Assembly: GCA_026014745.1 (NCBI GenBank)
Contig: JAOZHS010000001.1
Location: 62,001 to 126,000 of the forward strand
Reading direction: 5' to 3'
DNA from: Candidatus Bathyarchaeota archaeon
Lineage (GTDB): Archaea > Thermoproteota > Bathyarchaeia > Bathyarchaeales > Bathycorpusculaceae
Length of the DNA stretch: 64,000 bases
The position numbers and the translations under genes were made by a program. The notes under the pieces are model-generated. The model did no database searches, was not told the origin of the DNA, and saw only the letters and a program-made list of their open reading frames with translations. The number at the start of each line of letters is the position of its first letter. Within the stretch, counting starts at the first letter, position 1. Of this stretch, positions 16,544 to 25,271 are shown one piece after another.

Positions 16544-17772
16544 TACACAAGCACCGCCCGCTTCTTACAGATAAGCAATACTGCCGCAGCAACTGGCAAC
16601 TCCAAGGTCTGATTCTTATATGGCCCCAATGTTTTGCCACCCAATCGGAACTCTGGCGCATCCGACACCAACACTTTAACTTCGCCCTTTTTAAAAGCTA
16701 CCGCTCCCACAAACGGGTCAAACGACAACAATTCATGACTGGGAAACTCTACTTTTAGCAGACCTGTTTTACCATGTAAGGTGCCGTTCATGCGGATGAG
16801 ACGGTGCACATCAGTAGTGACGACAGTGTCGATTTTAGCAGCCTCGGCTTCACGCACGGATTCAGCGAGTTTAAGCCAAGTTGCAACGCTAACGCCGTTG
16901 ACGCTGTCCCATCGACCCTCATTTATGGCGCGTCGAATCACGGTGTCTTTGCTGTCTAGGAGCGCTTTGTTTCGTATGCCAGCCTCTTTTAGGATTTCTG
17001 GGGTGGCGGTTTGGAGAAACCGTTCCATGCCCACTTTTAGGCGGCGGTTCCAGCCGAAATCATTTAGGCTAAACCGCTTGGTCTTAGATTCGCGACGTTT
17101 ACTTCGCTTCTCTGATTTTTCAGTATCTAAAACTGATAAACCTAATCCCGTGACGTAATCCACAATCTCTTTACGTGCCATCGCGTCCAGCGACCGCACC
17201 GCTTCAGCTTCAAGGTGAACGTGATAGCCGCGGTGACCCGAAAAAAACACCCGCACCTCACGCGGGGAGAAACCAAAATCGTTCTCCAACATATCCAGCA
17301 GCTTAACCACTTCATCACGGGCGGATTGAATGCATAAATCGCAAGCCCAGATTTTGGTTTCAAACTTTGAAGCTTCACAACAAGGACACACATCGGGAGT
17401 GATGCCGCGTCCTTCGAAGCCGCATTTGACGCATCGAAATTCGTCGTGGATTTTGTTGCAGCTGGTGGGGATGTGGTCGGCGTCTATGTCAAAGACTACG
17501 TCGCTGCCTACCCAGCCCTTTTTGTCCATATCATAATCGGGGTTATCATAGTAGGCGCAAGAGTGGTAAACATCAGAGGGCACCACGTCGGCTAGGACGG
17601 CGTGGAAGTTTTCTATGTTGTTGAAGCGGCGGTGGCGGACCATGAAACGTTCTTTAAACATGAGGTAACCGAATTCACGCTGTTCAGGATGTATGGGCGA
17701 AGGGAGTTTGGTGGCTGGGTCGCGATAGTATTCGCTGAATTTTTGGTAAACAAACTCTCTAGAAGCCTCCAT
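16543..17772 (-). CDS. priS: DNA primase catalytic subunit PriS
   Basis: Makes RNA/DNA primers together with PriL. The frame is open to TTG 17832, but ATG 17772 begins at the conserved EASREFVYQKFSEYY helix with GGTGG 5 nt upstream and gives 409 aa. Catalytic acidic residues D95 and D97 lie in VVFDIDADH. A cysteine-rich zinc knob follows (CVKCGF...CPCCEAS...ACDLC). FSGHRGYHVHLEAEAV carries the conserved S-G-x-R-G-x-H motif, and a later Asp region surrounds VTTDVHRLIRM. Upstream gene of the priS-gins51 pair. Confidence 0.96.
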   Translation of the reverse strand: MEASREFVYQKFSEYYRDPATKLPSPIHPEQREFGYLMFKERFMVRHRRFNNIENFHAVLADVVPSDVYHSCAYYDNPDYDMDKKGWVGSDVVFDIDADHIPTSCNKIHDEFRCVKCGFEGRGITPDVCPCCEASKFETKIWACDLCIQSARDEVVKLLDMLENDFGFSPREVRVFFSGHRGYHVHLEAEAVRSLDAMARKEIVDYVTGLGLSVLDTEKSEKRSKRRESKTKRFSLNDFGWNRRLKVGMERFLQTATPEILKEAGIRNKALLDSKDTVIRRAINEGRWDSVNGVSVATWLKLAESVREAEAAKIDTVVTTDVHRLIRMNGTLHGKTGLLKVEFPSHELLSFDPFVGAVAFKKGEVKVLVSDAPEFRLGGKTLGPYKNQTLELPVAAAVLLICKKRAVLV

Positions 17773-17851
17773 GCATGCCACCGCCATTTTGAGTGGATAT
17801 TGTTTTTTCTGGCTTTTAACTATAACCGACAAAACAGCCGCATAGCCATCA

Positions 17852-19663
17852 TTACCCGTTAATCAGAATTTTAAAGTTGTTAGATATCACCATCGGATTA
17901 AACGCTGAACCGCCAAATGAAAGCATAACCATCAAGAAAATCAGCCAAACAATCGTCGCCACCGTCTCGTCGCGTCGCTGAGGGACCAAAGCGTAGAGGA
18001 AAAGGAAGGGCAAGTACCAGTTTTGGAAGTAAGGCAACATGAAACTGGGCACTAACAAAAACAACGCAGACAGCGAGAGAAAACGGTTCCGGCCAATCAT
18101 GTAGGTCGCATACACCAGAGTCGCCGTTAAAGTCAGCAGCACCGAGAAAGTTTGGAGATTCCACGATATTTGGGCATGCGGCGTAAACGCGTTGATACCA
18201 TTCATTACTAGCTCAGGTCGAGTCGCCATAAGGTAGCGTGCACTAAGAACCGCAGTGAAGAAACTTAGAACAATGAAGCACAATGCCAGAATTATTTTCC
18301 AGTTGCTCACCAACCGGCGCAGTTTGTTCTGCGACAGCAGACTCGCTATGGCAGCGACCACAAATGGCAATAGGAAAATGCCTGTTTGATACTTAAAAAA
18401 CAGGGCTACCCCAAAAAACAAAAAGAACAGGTCATAGCGTTTAGTTAAAAACGCAGTTAACCCTAACAGCGAAAACAGCAATGCGACAGAGTCGAACATG
18501 CCGTCAGCGGCAAAAAATATCAGTGTCGTATAAATTACGTAGACGCCGATGATTTTTAGAAACAGATAGCCGTGTGCTTCAAAAAGCGGCTTCTTTTGGT
18601 TCCAGTTGCCCCAGCCGAATAGTTGTACCATGTCTTGTTTCCATTGTTGGAAGTTTTGGGGACGCGAAAGCGGCTGCCGACAATATAGGCATAAGAACAG
18701 GTAGAGGCAGGCGTGGGCGAATACCAAAAACACTGCAATCTCGAGCTTATACACCAGCAGAGGACCAAAGCCGTTTTGAAGCAGCACTCCGAAGGGCAAA
18801 AACAGCAGAATGCTCCCCAAGGGATAGAGGTGGGGCATTTCAGGCCACGTAACAAACTGGTAACGTGAACTATCCTGTGACGCTAACGTATCGAGGGGTT
18901 GACTAAACACGTTAAAGCCGTCTTTTAGAAAGAGGCTCGCGGTGTAGGGGTGGCGTGCGTGGTCGGTGTACCAGTTCTCAAAAGTTCCCAAAGGATTAGT
19001 GTTTAAGGCTAAGAGGAGCAACCAAAAAATCAAAGACAAAACTATAAGCGCCTGCAGGATGCGGCGGCTTTTTTTGCTCAGACGCGATAAAGAATCGCCA
19101 TCGGTTGGGGGCTGTTTGGTTAGTTGATGTTTTATGAGCAGCACCATACCTAAGCCGATGCTGGTTAAGAATAGAATTCTGGCTGGCAGAGTCAAGGCGG
19201 CAAGCGGTTGGGTTGCGGCGGGTTTTTGTTCTAAAACTTCGAAGTGGACTACGCTAGAACGGGGGCTGCTGGAGTTAAAGATGGCTTCGTAGTAGTCTGC
19301 GCCTGCGGTAAAGTTGCAGGTGACATGATTGGTGGATTTCCAAGCGTAGAGGGTTTCATTGGAGCTCAGCGTCCCATTGTAGGTGACGATGCTGAATTCT
19401 TCGATAACTGCATCTTGGGCATTAACCTGCAAAGTAATGTTCTCGCCCAGTCGCCCCGTAGTGTTGTCGCTTCCGTGGAAGGCTCCTAAACCTTGGCGGC
19501 GAATTTCACCTGGATGCAGTGTGAAGGTGTCGTTGATGAGCAAACTTGACTGGGTACCAGCTACGGGTTGGGAGTAGAGGCTTGTTACCGCTAAAACAAC
19601 ACTTAGCACTAAGAGAACAACAACCGCTAAGAATGCTAAGTTACCTCTACCAAACCTATGCAT
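17852..19663 (-). CDS. Polytopic membrane protein, GT-C glycosyltransferase-like
   Basis: 603 aa. TM1 (~8-30) is followed by an extracellular beta domain (~35-155) with several N-glycosylation sequons (NDT, NTT, NET). About ten further TMs run to the end. An outer loop after TM3 has acidic/aromatic residues (WYTDHARHPYTAS), and PEMPHLYPLGSILLF resembles the GT-C mannosyltransferase family (PIG-M/GT87-like). It is encoded 72 bp downstream of the Dol-P-mannose synthase gene, which could supply its donor. Exact family and acceptor are not certain. It ends in a short Asn/Ile-rich tail. Confidence 0.65.
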   Translation of the reverse strand: MHRFGRGNLAFLAVVVLLVLSVVLAVTSLYSQPVAGTQSSLLINDTFTLHPGEIRRQGLGAFHGSDNTTGRLGENITLQVNAQDAVIEEFSIVTYNGTLSSNETLYAWKSTNHVTCNFTAGADYYEAIFNSSSPRSSVVHFEVLEQKPAATQPLAALTLPARILFLTSIGLGMVLLIKHQLTKQPPTDGDSLSRLSKKSRRILQALIVLSLIFWLLLLALNTNPLGTFENWYTDHARHPYTASLFLKDGFNVFSQPLDTLASQDSSRYQFVTWPEMPHLYPLGSILLFLPFGVLLQNGFGPLLVYKLEIAVFLVFAHACLYLFLCLYCRQPLSRPQNFQQWKQDMVQLFGWGNWNQKKPLFEAHGYLFLKIIGVYVIYTTLIFFAADGMFDSVALLFSLLGLTAFLTKRYDLFFLFFGVALFFKYQTGIFLLPFVVAAIASLLSQNKLRRLVSNWKIILALCFIVLSFFTAVLSARYLMATRPELVMNGINAFTPHAQISWNLQTFSVLLTLTATLVYATYMIGRNRFLSLSALFLLVPSFMLPYFQNWYLPFLFLYALVPQRRDETVATIVWLIFLMVMLSFGGSAFNPMVISNNFKILING

Positions 19664-19735
19664 GAAGCCTGCCCTTTCTCAGATAAAAATAAGTTGTACA
19701 AATATTTATCGTGCCGCGAATTCCAACGCAGACGC

Positions 19736-20479
19736 CTATGAACGGCAAATTGCCTTGAGGGTGTAGGAGAGGTAACTTTTGATTTCGCCCCAAGAAAGCT
19801 TGGATTTTCCACGTTTGCGATTAACAAACAGCACCGGAGACTCTTTGACCACAAACTTCCTCAACGACGCCTGCCGCACGGTTTCAATCTGGATTTCGTA
19901 GGTGTGGCTATGCAGGTTGCCGATGACTTCCCGCAGAAAATTCATAGAGTAACATCGATAGCCGCTGGTGCAGTCCTTGAGTTTAAGCCCTAGCGAGGCG
20001 CGGGCGATGAAGTTGGCGGTTTTGCTGATTATTTTTCGGGTAAACGGCCAGCCAGAGGTTTGTCCGCCTTTAACGTATCGGCTGCCTATGACGATGCCGC
20101 ATTCGGTTTCCTTCATGGAGGACAATAATTGGGGAATGTCTTGGGGGTTGTGGGAATAATCGGCGTCCATGGTGAAAACATACTTCGGCGGCTCTTTGGC
20201 GGCTAGAAAAATCTTGAAGCCATCAGTAATGGCTGTGCCTAACCCCGATTTTTTTGGACGCACAAAAAGCGTAATGTTTGCGTATTTGCCCTGTTTTTCC
20301 GTCACTATCTCTGCGGTTTGGTCAGGGCTGGAATCGTCGATAACAAGAATAGATGCGTCTAAATTGAGGTTTTCTATATCGTCGATTAAGTGGCCAATGT
20401 TGTCGGCTTCGCCATAAGTTGGCAGAATAACTCCGACCTCAGAAGAACCGAGACTATTTGCCACAGACTGGTAGCTCAT
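19736..20479 (-). CDS. Dolichol-phosphate mannosyltransferase (DPM1-like, GT2)
   Basis: 247 aa soluble GT-A fold: GVILPTYGEADNIG at the N-terminus, VIDDSSPDQTAEI, GLGTAITDGF, the metal-binding DADYSHNP (~107), and GSRYVKGG...WPFTRKIIS with GYRCY. These are hallmarks of DPM1-like enzymes that move mannose from GDP-Man to dolichyl phosphate. It lacks the C-terminal TM pair of some homologues. It lies between priL (56 bp upstream) and the GT-C gene. Confidence 0.9.
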   Translation of the reverse strand: MSYQSVANSLGSSEVGVILPTYGEADNIGHLIDDIENLNLDASILVIDDSSPDQTAEIVTEKQGKYANITLFVRPKKSGLGTAITDGFKIFLAAKEPPKYVFTMDADYSHNPQDIPQLLSSMKETECGIVIGSRYVKGGQTSGWPFTRKIISKTANFIARASLGLKLKDCTSGYRCYSMNFLREVIGNLHSHTYEIQIETVRQASLRKFVVKESPVLFVNRKRGKSKLSWGEIKSYLSYTLKAICRS

Positions 20480-20534
20480 AAAAGATGCTCACCTACATAG
20501 CTGTGTAGAAAACTAATAAATCTTAACATGAGTG

Positions 20535-21563
20535 TCAGCCTGTATTCACCGATGCCTGTTTTAGCTTATAATACTTAAGGGGATGATAGATACGTCGGCA
20601 GAGGTTGTCGCGGTTTTTACATACACCATGGGTTTGAAGCACAGAGCATTGGGGGCAAGTGTAGCGGGTTCCAGAGCCGCGTTCGCCAGCGATGTGTTCG
20701 ATTTGGTAGCGGGTTAAGCGTTCGTTGTAGTCGGAGAAGCTTTTGAAGAGGTCATTAACCTTCTCGGGAGTCATACCAATGTTAACCATAAAAGAAGTGA
20801 GGGTGAATCGTCCAATGTGGGAGAGGTGGCGGCTCTGAGCGGCATCTGCGTACAGCGCGTTTATGCAGGGTGGAAAAGCAGCTTGAACAACCACTTTGGG
20901 CATGTCATCCATTTCTTCCCCGATTTGGTCTTGAGCTAACTGAATGAAGCCGCTGGCGATTATGTTAATTTCCTCAGGCAAATTCTTAAGCTCCGCAACC
21001 TCAAGTCGCTTCTCAACTCGGTTCTTAACCTCCTCTTCTAGTAAGCGGACCGCTTTGTCCTTGTTTAGATAAACCATGCCATGGTCAAGGAGCTGGTTGA
21101 CAAGTTTCCATTCTGAACCATGGAAGTGTGCCGCGTTATTTAGATAAACGGTGAAGCTCACTTGAAAGTCCTTGTAAGGTGCTCCCTCAGTGATGTCCCA
21201 GCCGAAATCCCGCGCGATGGCAACGACTTTTTCTTTCGACGTGGCAGGCGAGAGCATTTGGGCATGCGCGGTTTTGGCGACTGCTAGGGCGTATCGTTTT
21301 TTTATCCAAGAGTTTTTGGTAGCTATAACTAAAATGAGGGCGGCGGCAAAAGAAGAAATCTCTGCCCGATTGTCACGCAGCATCTCGCCAGTGTTTAGTT
21401 CAGATATTGCTTTTTCGACGCGGTTTTTGGCGCGGTCAAAAATGGTCTTCTCAGACGTTAAGCTGCTTATGGTGAACTGGAGGTCCTCGATTTGTTTGGA
21501 GGCCTGTTTCAAGAAGGGGTATTTGGCAAAATCTTCAGAAGATAATGCCGATTCTAACTGCAA
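20535..21563 (-). CDS. priL: DNA primase regulatory subunit PriL
   Basis: 342 aa. The N-terminal helical domain (1-~200) contacts PriS. The C-terminal half shows the iron-sulfur cluster cysteines: one in FPPCINALYADA (~237), then CPQC and CKNRDNLCRRIYHPLKYY near the end. RHLSHIGRFTLTSFM is the conserved PriL helical motif. It lies 11 bp downstream of the PCNA gene, so clamp and primase subunit are probably made from one mRNA. Confidence 0.95.
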   Translation of the reverse strand: MQLESALSSEDFAKYPFLKQASKQIEDLQFTISSLTSEKTIFDRAKNRVEKAISELNTGEMLRDNRAEISSFAAALILVIATKNSWIKKRYALAVAKTAHAQMLSPATSKEKVVAIARDFGWDITEGAPYKDFQVSFTVYLNNAAHFHGSEWKLVNQLLDHGMVYLNKDKAVRLLEEEVKNRVEKRLEVAELKNLPEEINIIASGFIQLAQDQIGEEMDDMPKVVVQAAFPPCINALYADAAQSRHLSHIGRFTLTSFMVNIGMTPEKVNDLFKSFSDYNERLTRYQIEHIAGERGSGTRYTCPQCSVLQTHGVCKNRDNLCRRIYHPLKYYKLKQASVNTG

Positions 21564-21574
21564 AGCCCCTCACT

Positions 21575-22330
21575 TTATTCAGTTTCAATCCTTGGCGCCA
21601 GGAAGAAGGTTAGTTTTCCCTCTTTGGTTTGCTGGAAATCAATCTTGACAGGCATGTCACTGGAGAATTCTAAGGTGGCGATTTCGCTGGTGGCGGAGGC
21701 GGCTTTGATGATTTCGGCAAGGTAGCTGAGGCTGAAGGTGGCTTTGGCGTTTTCTTTAACTTCCAAATCCAAGAGTGCATCGCTGCCCTTTAGCAGTGTG
21801 ATGGTTGCACCCATAAGGTCACCTGAAGCGCTTAGCGTCATTTTTTCTGGTTCCGCTTCTATACGAACGTGGTCGCTGACTAGTTGTGCATCCTCGATTG
21901 CTTGGCTTAATCCAGAGGTGGTGGTTTTGGCTTTGACGTTGAAGGTAATCTTGGGGGTGGGGACTTCTTCGTCGGAGGCTTCGAGTGTGGGCATGGTGAA
22001 GTGGCGGCTGTATTTGCCGGTTATGGTTACTTGGAGGCGTCCGGTTTTTTCGTCGGTGGCTAATTCGACGGCTTCGTCTTTGCCGGCGCGTTTTAAGAGT
22101 TTGAGGAGTTCGCTTATGTTTAAGCAGATCTTGACGGGTTCGTTGGCGACGTATTCTGCAAATACGGTTTTTGGCCATTCAAAATCTATCATGGCTACGC
22201 GGGAGGGATCCATGGCGCGGAGTTTTAAGCCTTCGGGGTCAATTTTGAAGGTGGCTTCGTCAACTAGGATGGATATGGCGGTTGCCATGTCACGTAAGAG
22301 TTTAGCATCAGACACTTTAAGCTTAAACAT
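21575..22330 (-). CDS. pcn: DNA sliding clamp PCNA
   Basis: 251 aa, normal for an archaeal PCNA. Conserved parts: FKLKVSDAKLLRDMATAI at the start, GLKLRAMDPSRVAMIDFEW, LNISELLKLLKRA, an interdomain connecting loop around TPKITFNVKAKT, and a C-terminal LTFFLAPRIE that binds PIP-box partners. It forms a trimeric ring that tethers PolD and other enzymes. TATA-like GCTAATATAAC at about 22355-22365 on the minus strand and GAGGAAGAG before the ATG are plausible expression signals. Confidence 0.97.
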   Translation of the reverse strand: MFKLKVSDAKLLRDMATAISILVDEATFKIDPEGLKLRAMDPSRVAMIDFEWPKTVFAEYVANEPVKICLNISELLKLLKRAGKDEAVELATDEKTGRLQVTITGKYSRHFTMPTLEASDEEVPTPKITFNVKAKTTTSGLSQAIEDAQLVSDHVRIEAEPEKMTLSASGDLMGATITLLKGSDALLDLEVKENAKATFSLSYLAEIIKAASATSEIATLEFSSDMPVKIDFQQTKEGKLTFFLAPRIETE

Positions 22331-22777
22331 TCTCTCTTCCTCGCACTAAGCATACGCTAGGAGTTATATTAGCTTACTCATTAACCCCTAACTAAATAAA
22401 AGAATTGCGCTATCCAATAGAGATTGAGCGTTGATAGTGTGTCAACACACTTTTATCTTTGGGTACCCGAGAAAGTGTAGGTTTACTGCTAAAAATTACG
22501 TTAAGAAGAGAGAAAAAAGCGGAAAAGAGCTTTACACTAGCATTAATTTGGTTTGAGATATTGACCCAAACAAGTCTGCTTGTTGTCAGCAGGAACTCGT
22601 GTTGTTGAGAAGAGCTACATTCAATGATAACGCCCATTCAATGTTAATTCAAATAACTAATTTTTAACTTCCATAATATGATATTTAACCAACTAAACAC
22701 CAAAAAATAATATAATTATCAAATTTCAATAAAAAAAATAATAGCTAGTAAAGAGATTAATTATCCGAGGCTCAAGA
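22331..22777. other. 447-bp divergent intergenic region
   Basis: It separates the PCNA start from the PEF-tailed protein and contains the PCNA promoter at its left end. A short hairpin GTGTG-TCAA-CACAC (22437-22450) is followed by T-rich sequence. The last 120 bp are very AT-rich. No convincing gene or RNA was seen. Confidence 0.5.
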
Positions 22778-23416
22778 ATGCGCAAGTCTTTGATGCTGCT
22801 ATTGGTTCTCACTCTCGCCGGATCAATCTTCACCCCTGTATCGGCTGACCCTTTTTTCATAGGTGTACCTGCCCCCAACAATGTCGATCTAATTATTGAA
22901 ATCCAGTCGCCCATAGAAGGCAAAATCTACCCCAGGGATACAATTAACTTGTGTTTTAACGTGACAGTTGGCACCCCTGATTCAGTATTAATGGATCTCA
23001 AAGCCTCTGCATACAAAGGCGATTGGATGAATCAAACCAGATACTGCCTCGCAAATCAATCCATTGCACCACGCGTCTTGCAATTCAACCTTGAGCTTAG
23101 CGAAATACCTGATGGGTGGCATACCCTAAACATCACAGGGCGCGCTGACGGTTATTACACAAATAAAACCAGTGATTACCCAAGATACGTGTTTACTTAC
23201 AATAAAACCGTGTCAATTAATTTCGCGGTAGGCTCAGGTTCAACCACTTATGTGCCAAGTCCAACTACTGATGTGCCAACAACTCCAGAGTTTTCTTCAT
23301 CCAGCAGCATCGTCCTTTTAGCTTTAATTACCTTAGCCGTTGCCCTTGCGGGCGTCAAAGTTTTGAAAGAAAAAGAACACAAGCATAGTTGCAATTCGTT
23401 ATTCACGAGTTCATAA
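22778..23416 (+). CDS. Secreted protein with PEF-type C-terminal sorting signal
   Basis: 212 aa. A signal peptide (1-~23, ...TPVSA) leads to an extracellular domain (~30-155) with N-glycosylation sequons and an Ig-like PIEGKIYPRDTINLCFNV segment. A short Pro/Thr linker is followed by TPEFSSSSS, one TM (~180-198) and a basic tail (KVLKEKEHKH). The PEF + TM + basic tail layout resembles archaeosortase substrates of methanogens and related archaea. The archaeosortase at 13695-14747 could process it. CCGAGG lies 10 nt before the ATG. Function of the extracellular part unknown. Confidence 0.7.
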   Translation: MRKSLMLLLVLTLAGSIFTPVSADPFFIGVPAPNNVDLIIEIQSPIEGKIYPRDTINLCFNVTVGTPDSVLMDLKASAYKGDWMNQTRYCLANQSIAPRVLQFNLELSEIPDGWHTLNITGRADGYYTNKTSDYPRYVFTYNKTVSINFAVGSGSTTYVPSPTTDVPTTPEFSSSSSIVLLALITLAVALAGVKVLKEKEHKHSCNSLFTSS

Positions 23417-23422
23417 TCGTTT

Positions 23423-23478
23423 GTCAAGCTTTCTTGACTAAAACACTCCCAAAGCGCAATCGAGGTTTCTTGACTAAA
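23423..23478. repeat. Paired GTCAA-N6-TTGAC element, right of the PEF gene
   Basis: The palindrome GTCAAGCTTTCTTGAC (23423-23438) plus TAAA is followed 36 bp on by a decayed copy ending TTTCTTGACTAAAC (23459-23478). The same two-copy arrangement with 35-bp spacing occurs at 24723-24779, so the beta-helix gene 23474-24676 is flanked on both sides by matching ~57-bp elements. The right copy overlaps the stop codon of that gene. Confidence 0.65.
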
Positions 23479-24676
23479 CCGATGGGTAAGCACGACGTTT
23501 TCTGTAATAAAACAGGCACACAGCAACTCCCACAATTGATATGAAAGAAACCGCTATTACCCAAGCGACTGGAAAAGGCTCAATGACAGTGAAGAAAACC
23601 GTTTGTGATGCACCATCAACACCGTAAATATCAGTGGCATAGACCACCAAATTGTGCAAACCCGGCGCTAAACCAGCCAGAGTTGTGTTGCCAGTCAGTG
23701 TTACGTTTGTTTCCCCGTCTAAACTATAACCCATCCACAGCGATGGTTTATCTATTGTAAAGTTCAAAGGATAATCCTGCGTATTCGTTGTGTTTTCCGC
23801 TTCAAGAACCATCAAATTGGGTGTTCCCCAAGGATAAAGCATTGGAAAGTGATCAACGATACCTTTTACAGCATATGGTGTGTTGCCTATGCCTGTATTA
23901 CCGACTTCCGAAGCGTTTGGACATTTTGCTGAATAGTCACTCCAATAGTTCCCATACAAACCATTATCCCAAATTTGATTGTCATAAATCTCACGAAATG
24001 CAGATTCACCACCCAAAAAGTTGTTCTGAATAAACATATTTGAACCTGAATTTAGTGAGTACAGGCTGGATATGTTATTTCTTTTTATCAAATTGCCGCT
24101 TGGACCAATATAGCTGGTGGATTGTATTACATGCATTCCGCGGAAGCCTGAAAATGAAACCCCACTTTTGGGGCTGCCCCATAACGACCCTTCTAAATTG
24201 ATAGATACTTCAGAGTCAGTGATGATATTGTTATGGCTATAAGCGCCGTTTATGTTGATCCAGTGGTCGGCTTTTAAATTAGTGATTACGCAGTTAGAAC
24301 AGTCCATTTTAACGCTGCTGGTATAACCCCCGAATATTTTGAGGTTCTTAACGGTAACGCTCCGAACACCTTCCATAGTCAAACCAGAATTTGAGCCCTG
24401 GGTAATGTTTATGGAGTGTCCTGCACCGTCGAATACGATGTTGTTGCAGGCAATTACAAGGGCGTATTTGATATCTGCGGTCAGGGTGTAGGTGCGTCCG
24501 TTGCGGATTATGGGTGCGGTTGGAGGCGTTACGCTTCCGTCGGCGGCAATAATGATTGTGGGAAAAACGATGAAATGAATGGGGGGGTTGGCTGCTACCA
24601 AATCAACAGGAATTGCTAAAAACAAGAAGGAAAACAAAAGCGATAAAACAAAAGGTAGCATGAAGGTTTTTTTCAT
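23474..24676 (-). CDS. Secreted beta-helix protein with Ig-like domain and C-terminal anchor
   Basis: 400 aa. A signal peptide is at 1-29. Residues ~85-260 form parallel beta-helix coils (NIVFDGAGHSINI, VKNLKIFGG, NNIITDSEVSINLEGS) with a NYWSDYS motif common in NosD-like proteins. Residues ~285-360 form an Ig-like domain ending in the typical PGLHNLVVYATD...GASQTVFFTV. One TM (~368-390) and the basic end YYRKRRAYPSV follow. Probably a surface protein that binds sugars, function unknown. It is related in design to 14719-15822. Confidence 0.76.
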   Translation of the reverse strand: MKKTFMLPFVLSLLFSFLFLAIPVDLVAANPPIHFIVFPTIIIAADGSVTPPTAPIIRNGRTYTLTADIKYALVIACNNIVFDGAGHSINITQGSNSGLTMEGVRSVTVKNLKIFGGYTSSVKMDCSNCVITNLKADHWININGAYSHNNIITDSEVSINLEGSLWGSPKSGVSFSGFRGMHVIQSTSYIGPSGNLIKRNNISSLYSLNSGSNMFIQNNFLGGESAFREIYDNQIWDNGLYGNYWSDYSAKCPNASEVGNTGIGNTPYAVKGIVDHFPMLYPWGTPNLMVLEAENTTNTQDYPLNFTIDKPSLWMGYSLDGETNVTLTGNTTLAGLAPGLHNLVVYATDIYGVDGASQTVFFTVIEPFPVAWVIAVSFISIVGVAVCLFYYRKRRAYPSV

Positions 24677-24722
24677 TTAGTTCTCCGAATTAGGTTTATT
24701 GTTTCAGATAAAATTTCTTTTC

Positions 24723-24779
24723 GTCAAACTTTCTTGACTAAATGCTTCTCTGCGATAGTCAAGATTTCTTGACTAACCG
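24723..24779. repeat. Paired GTCAA-N6-TTGAC element upstream of beta-helix gene 2
   Basis: Two intact palindromes 35 bp apart: GTCAAACTTTCTTGAC (24723-24738) and GTCAAGATTTCTTGAC (24758-24773), each followed by TAA. They lie 47-100 bp before ATG 24676, where operator sites would be expected. Confidence 0.68.
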
Positions 24780-24844
24780 AATTTGCCTTCATATAAGGAG
24801 ATGGGGGTCGCTTCAAAGAGACCCCTTCTATCTAATTGGGTGGT

Positions 24845-25198
24845 TTAGCTGTATTCTCGGAAGGTGTAGTTGCATTTTGTGCAGCGCATGAATTGGGTGG
24901 AGGATTCATCTGCGCCACGGGTTTGCACCTGCCATACATACGCTGTGTTATTGCCGCATTTGGGACATTCAATCCTAGCAGTCGGCAAAGTGTTTAGTTT
25001 CTGTTCTTCTTTTCCGATTACGGCTACAAACTGCTGCGGATTATGCTGGATTACTTTTGCCACTTTGGGCTCGACATTCTCTTCAGCTTCCGGTTTCTTG
25101 TAACCGCATTTGGGGCAAGCAAGAACAAGGGTTGCTTCTTTACCATTCTTGGATTTTTTTGGCTCAAGACGAGAACCGCATTTTGGGCAGAATTCCAT
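24845..25198 (-). CDS. tfs: Transcription factor S (TFIIS-like RNA cleavage factor)
   Basis: 117 aa. An N-terminal zinc ribbon (FCPKCGSRL...ACPKCGY) and a C-terminal zinc ribbon (CPKCGNNTAYVWQVQTRGADES...CTKCNYTFREY) are present. The acidic DE pair in RGADES enters the RNA polymerase active site to stimulate cleavage of backtracked RNA. The length equals other archaeal TFS proteins. It is the last gene of the informational cluster that starts with dph2. Confidence 0.95.
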   Translation of the reverse strand: MEFCPKCGSRLEPKKSKNGKEATLVLACPKCGYKKPEAEENVEPKVAKVIQHNPQQFVAVIGKEEQKLNTLPTARIECPKCGNNTAYVWQVQTRGADESSTQFMRCTKCNYTFREYS

Positions 25199-25271
25199 AC
25201 TTTGTTACTCCACGCGTTTGGGGGAAACCCTTAGCATCAAACCATTTAAAGTTTTTCTATATCCACTTCTG

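Noticed and set aside
21738-22349. 203-residue plus-strand frame over the PCNA gene
   Set aside because: Antisense shadow of a certain gene.
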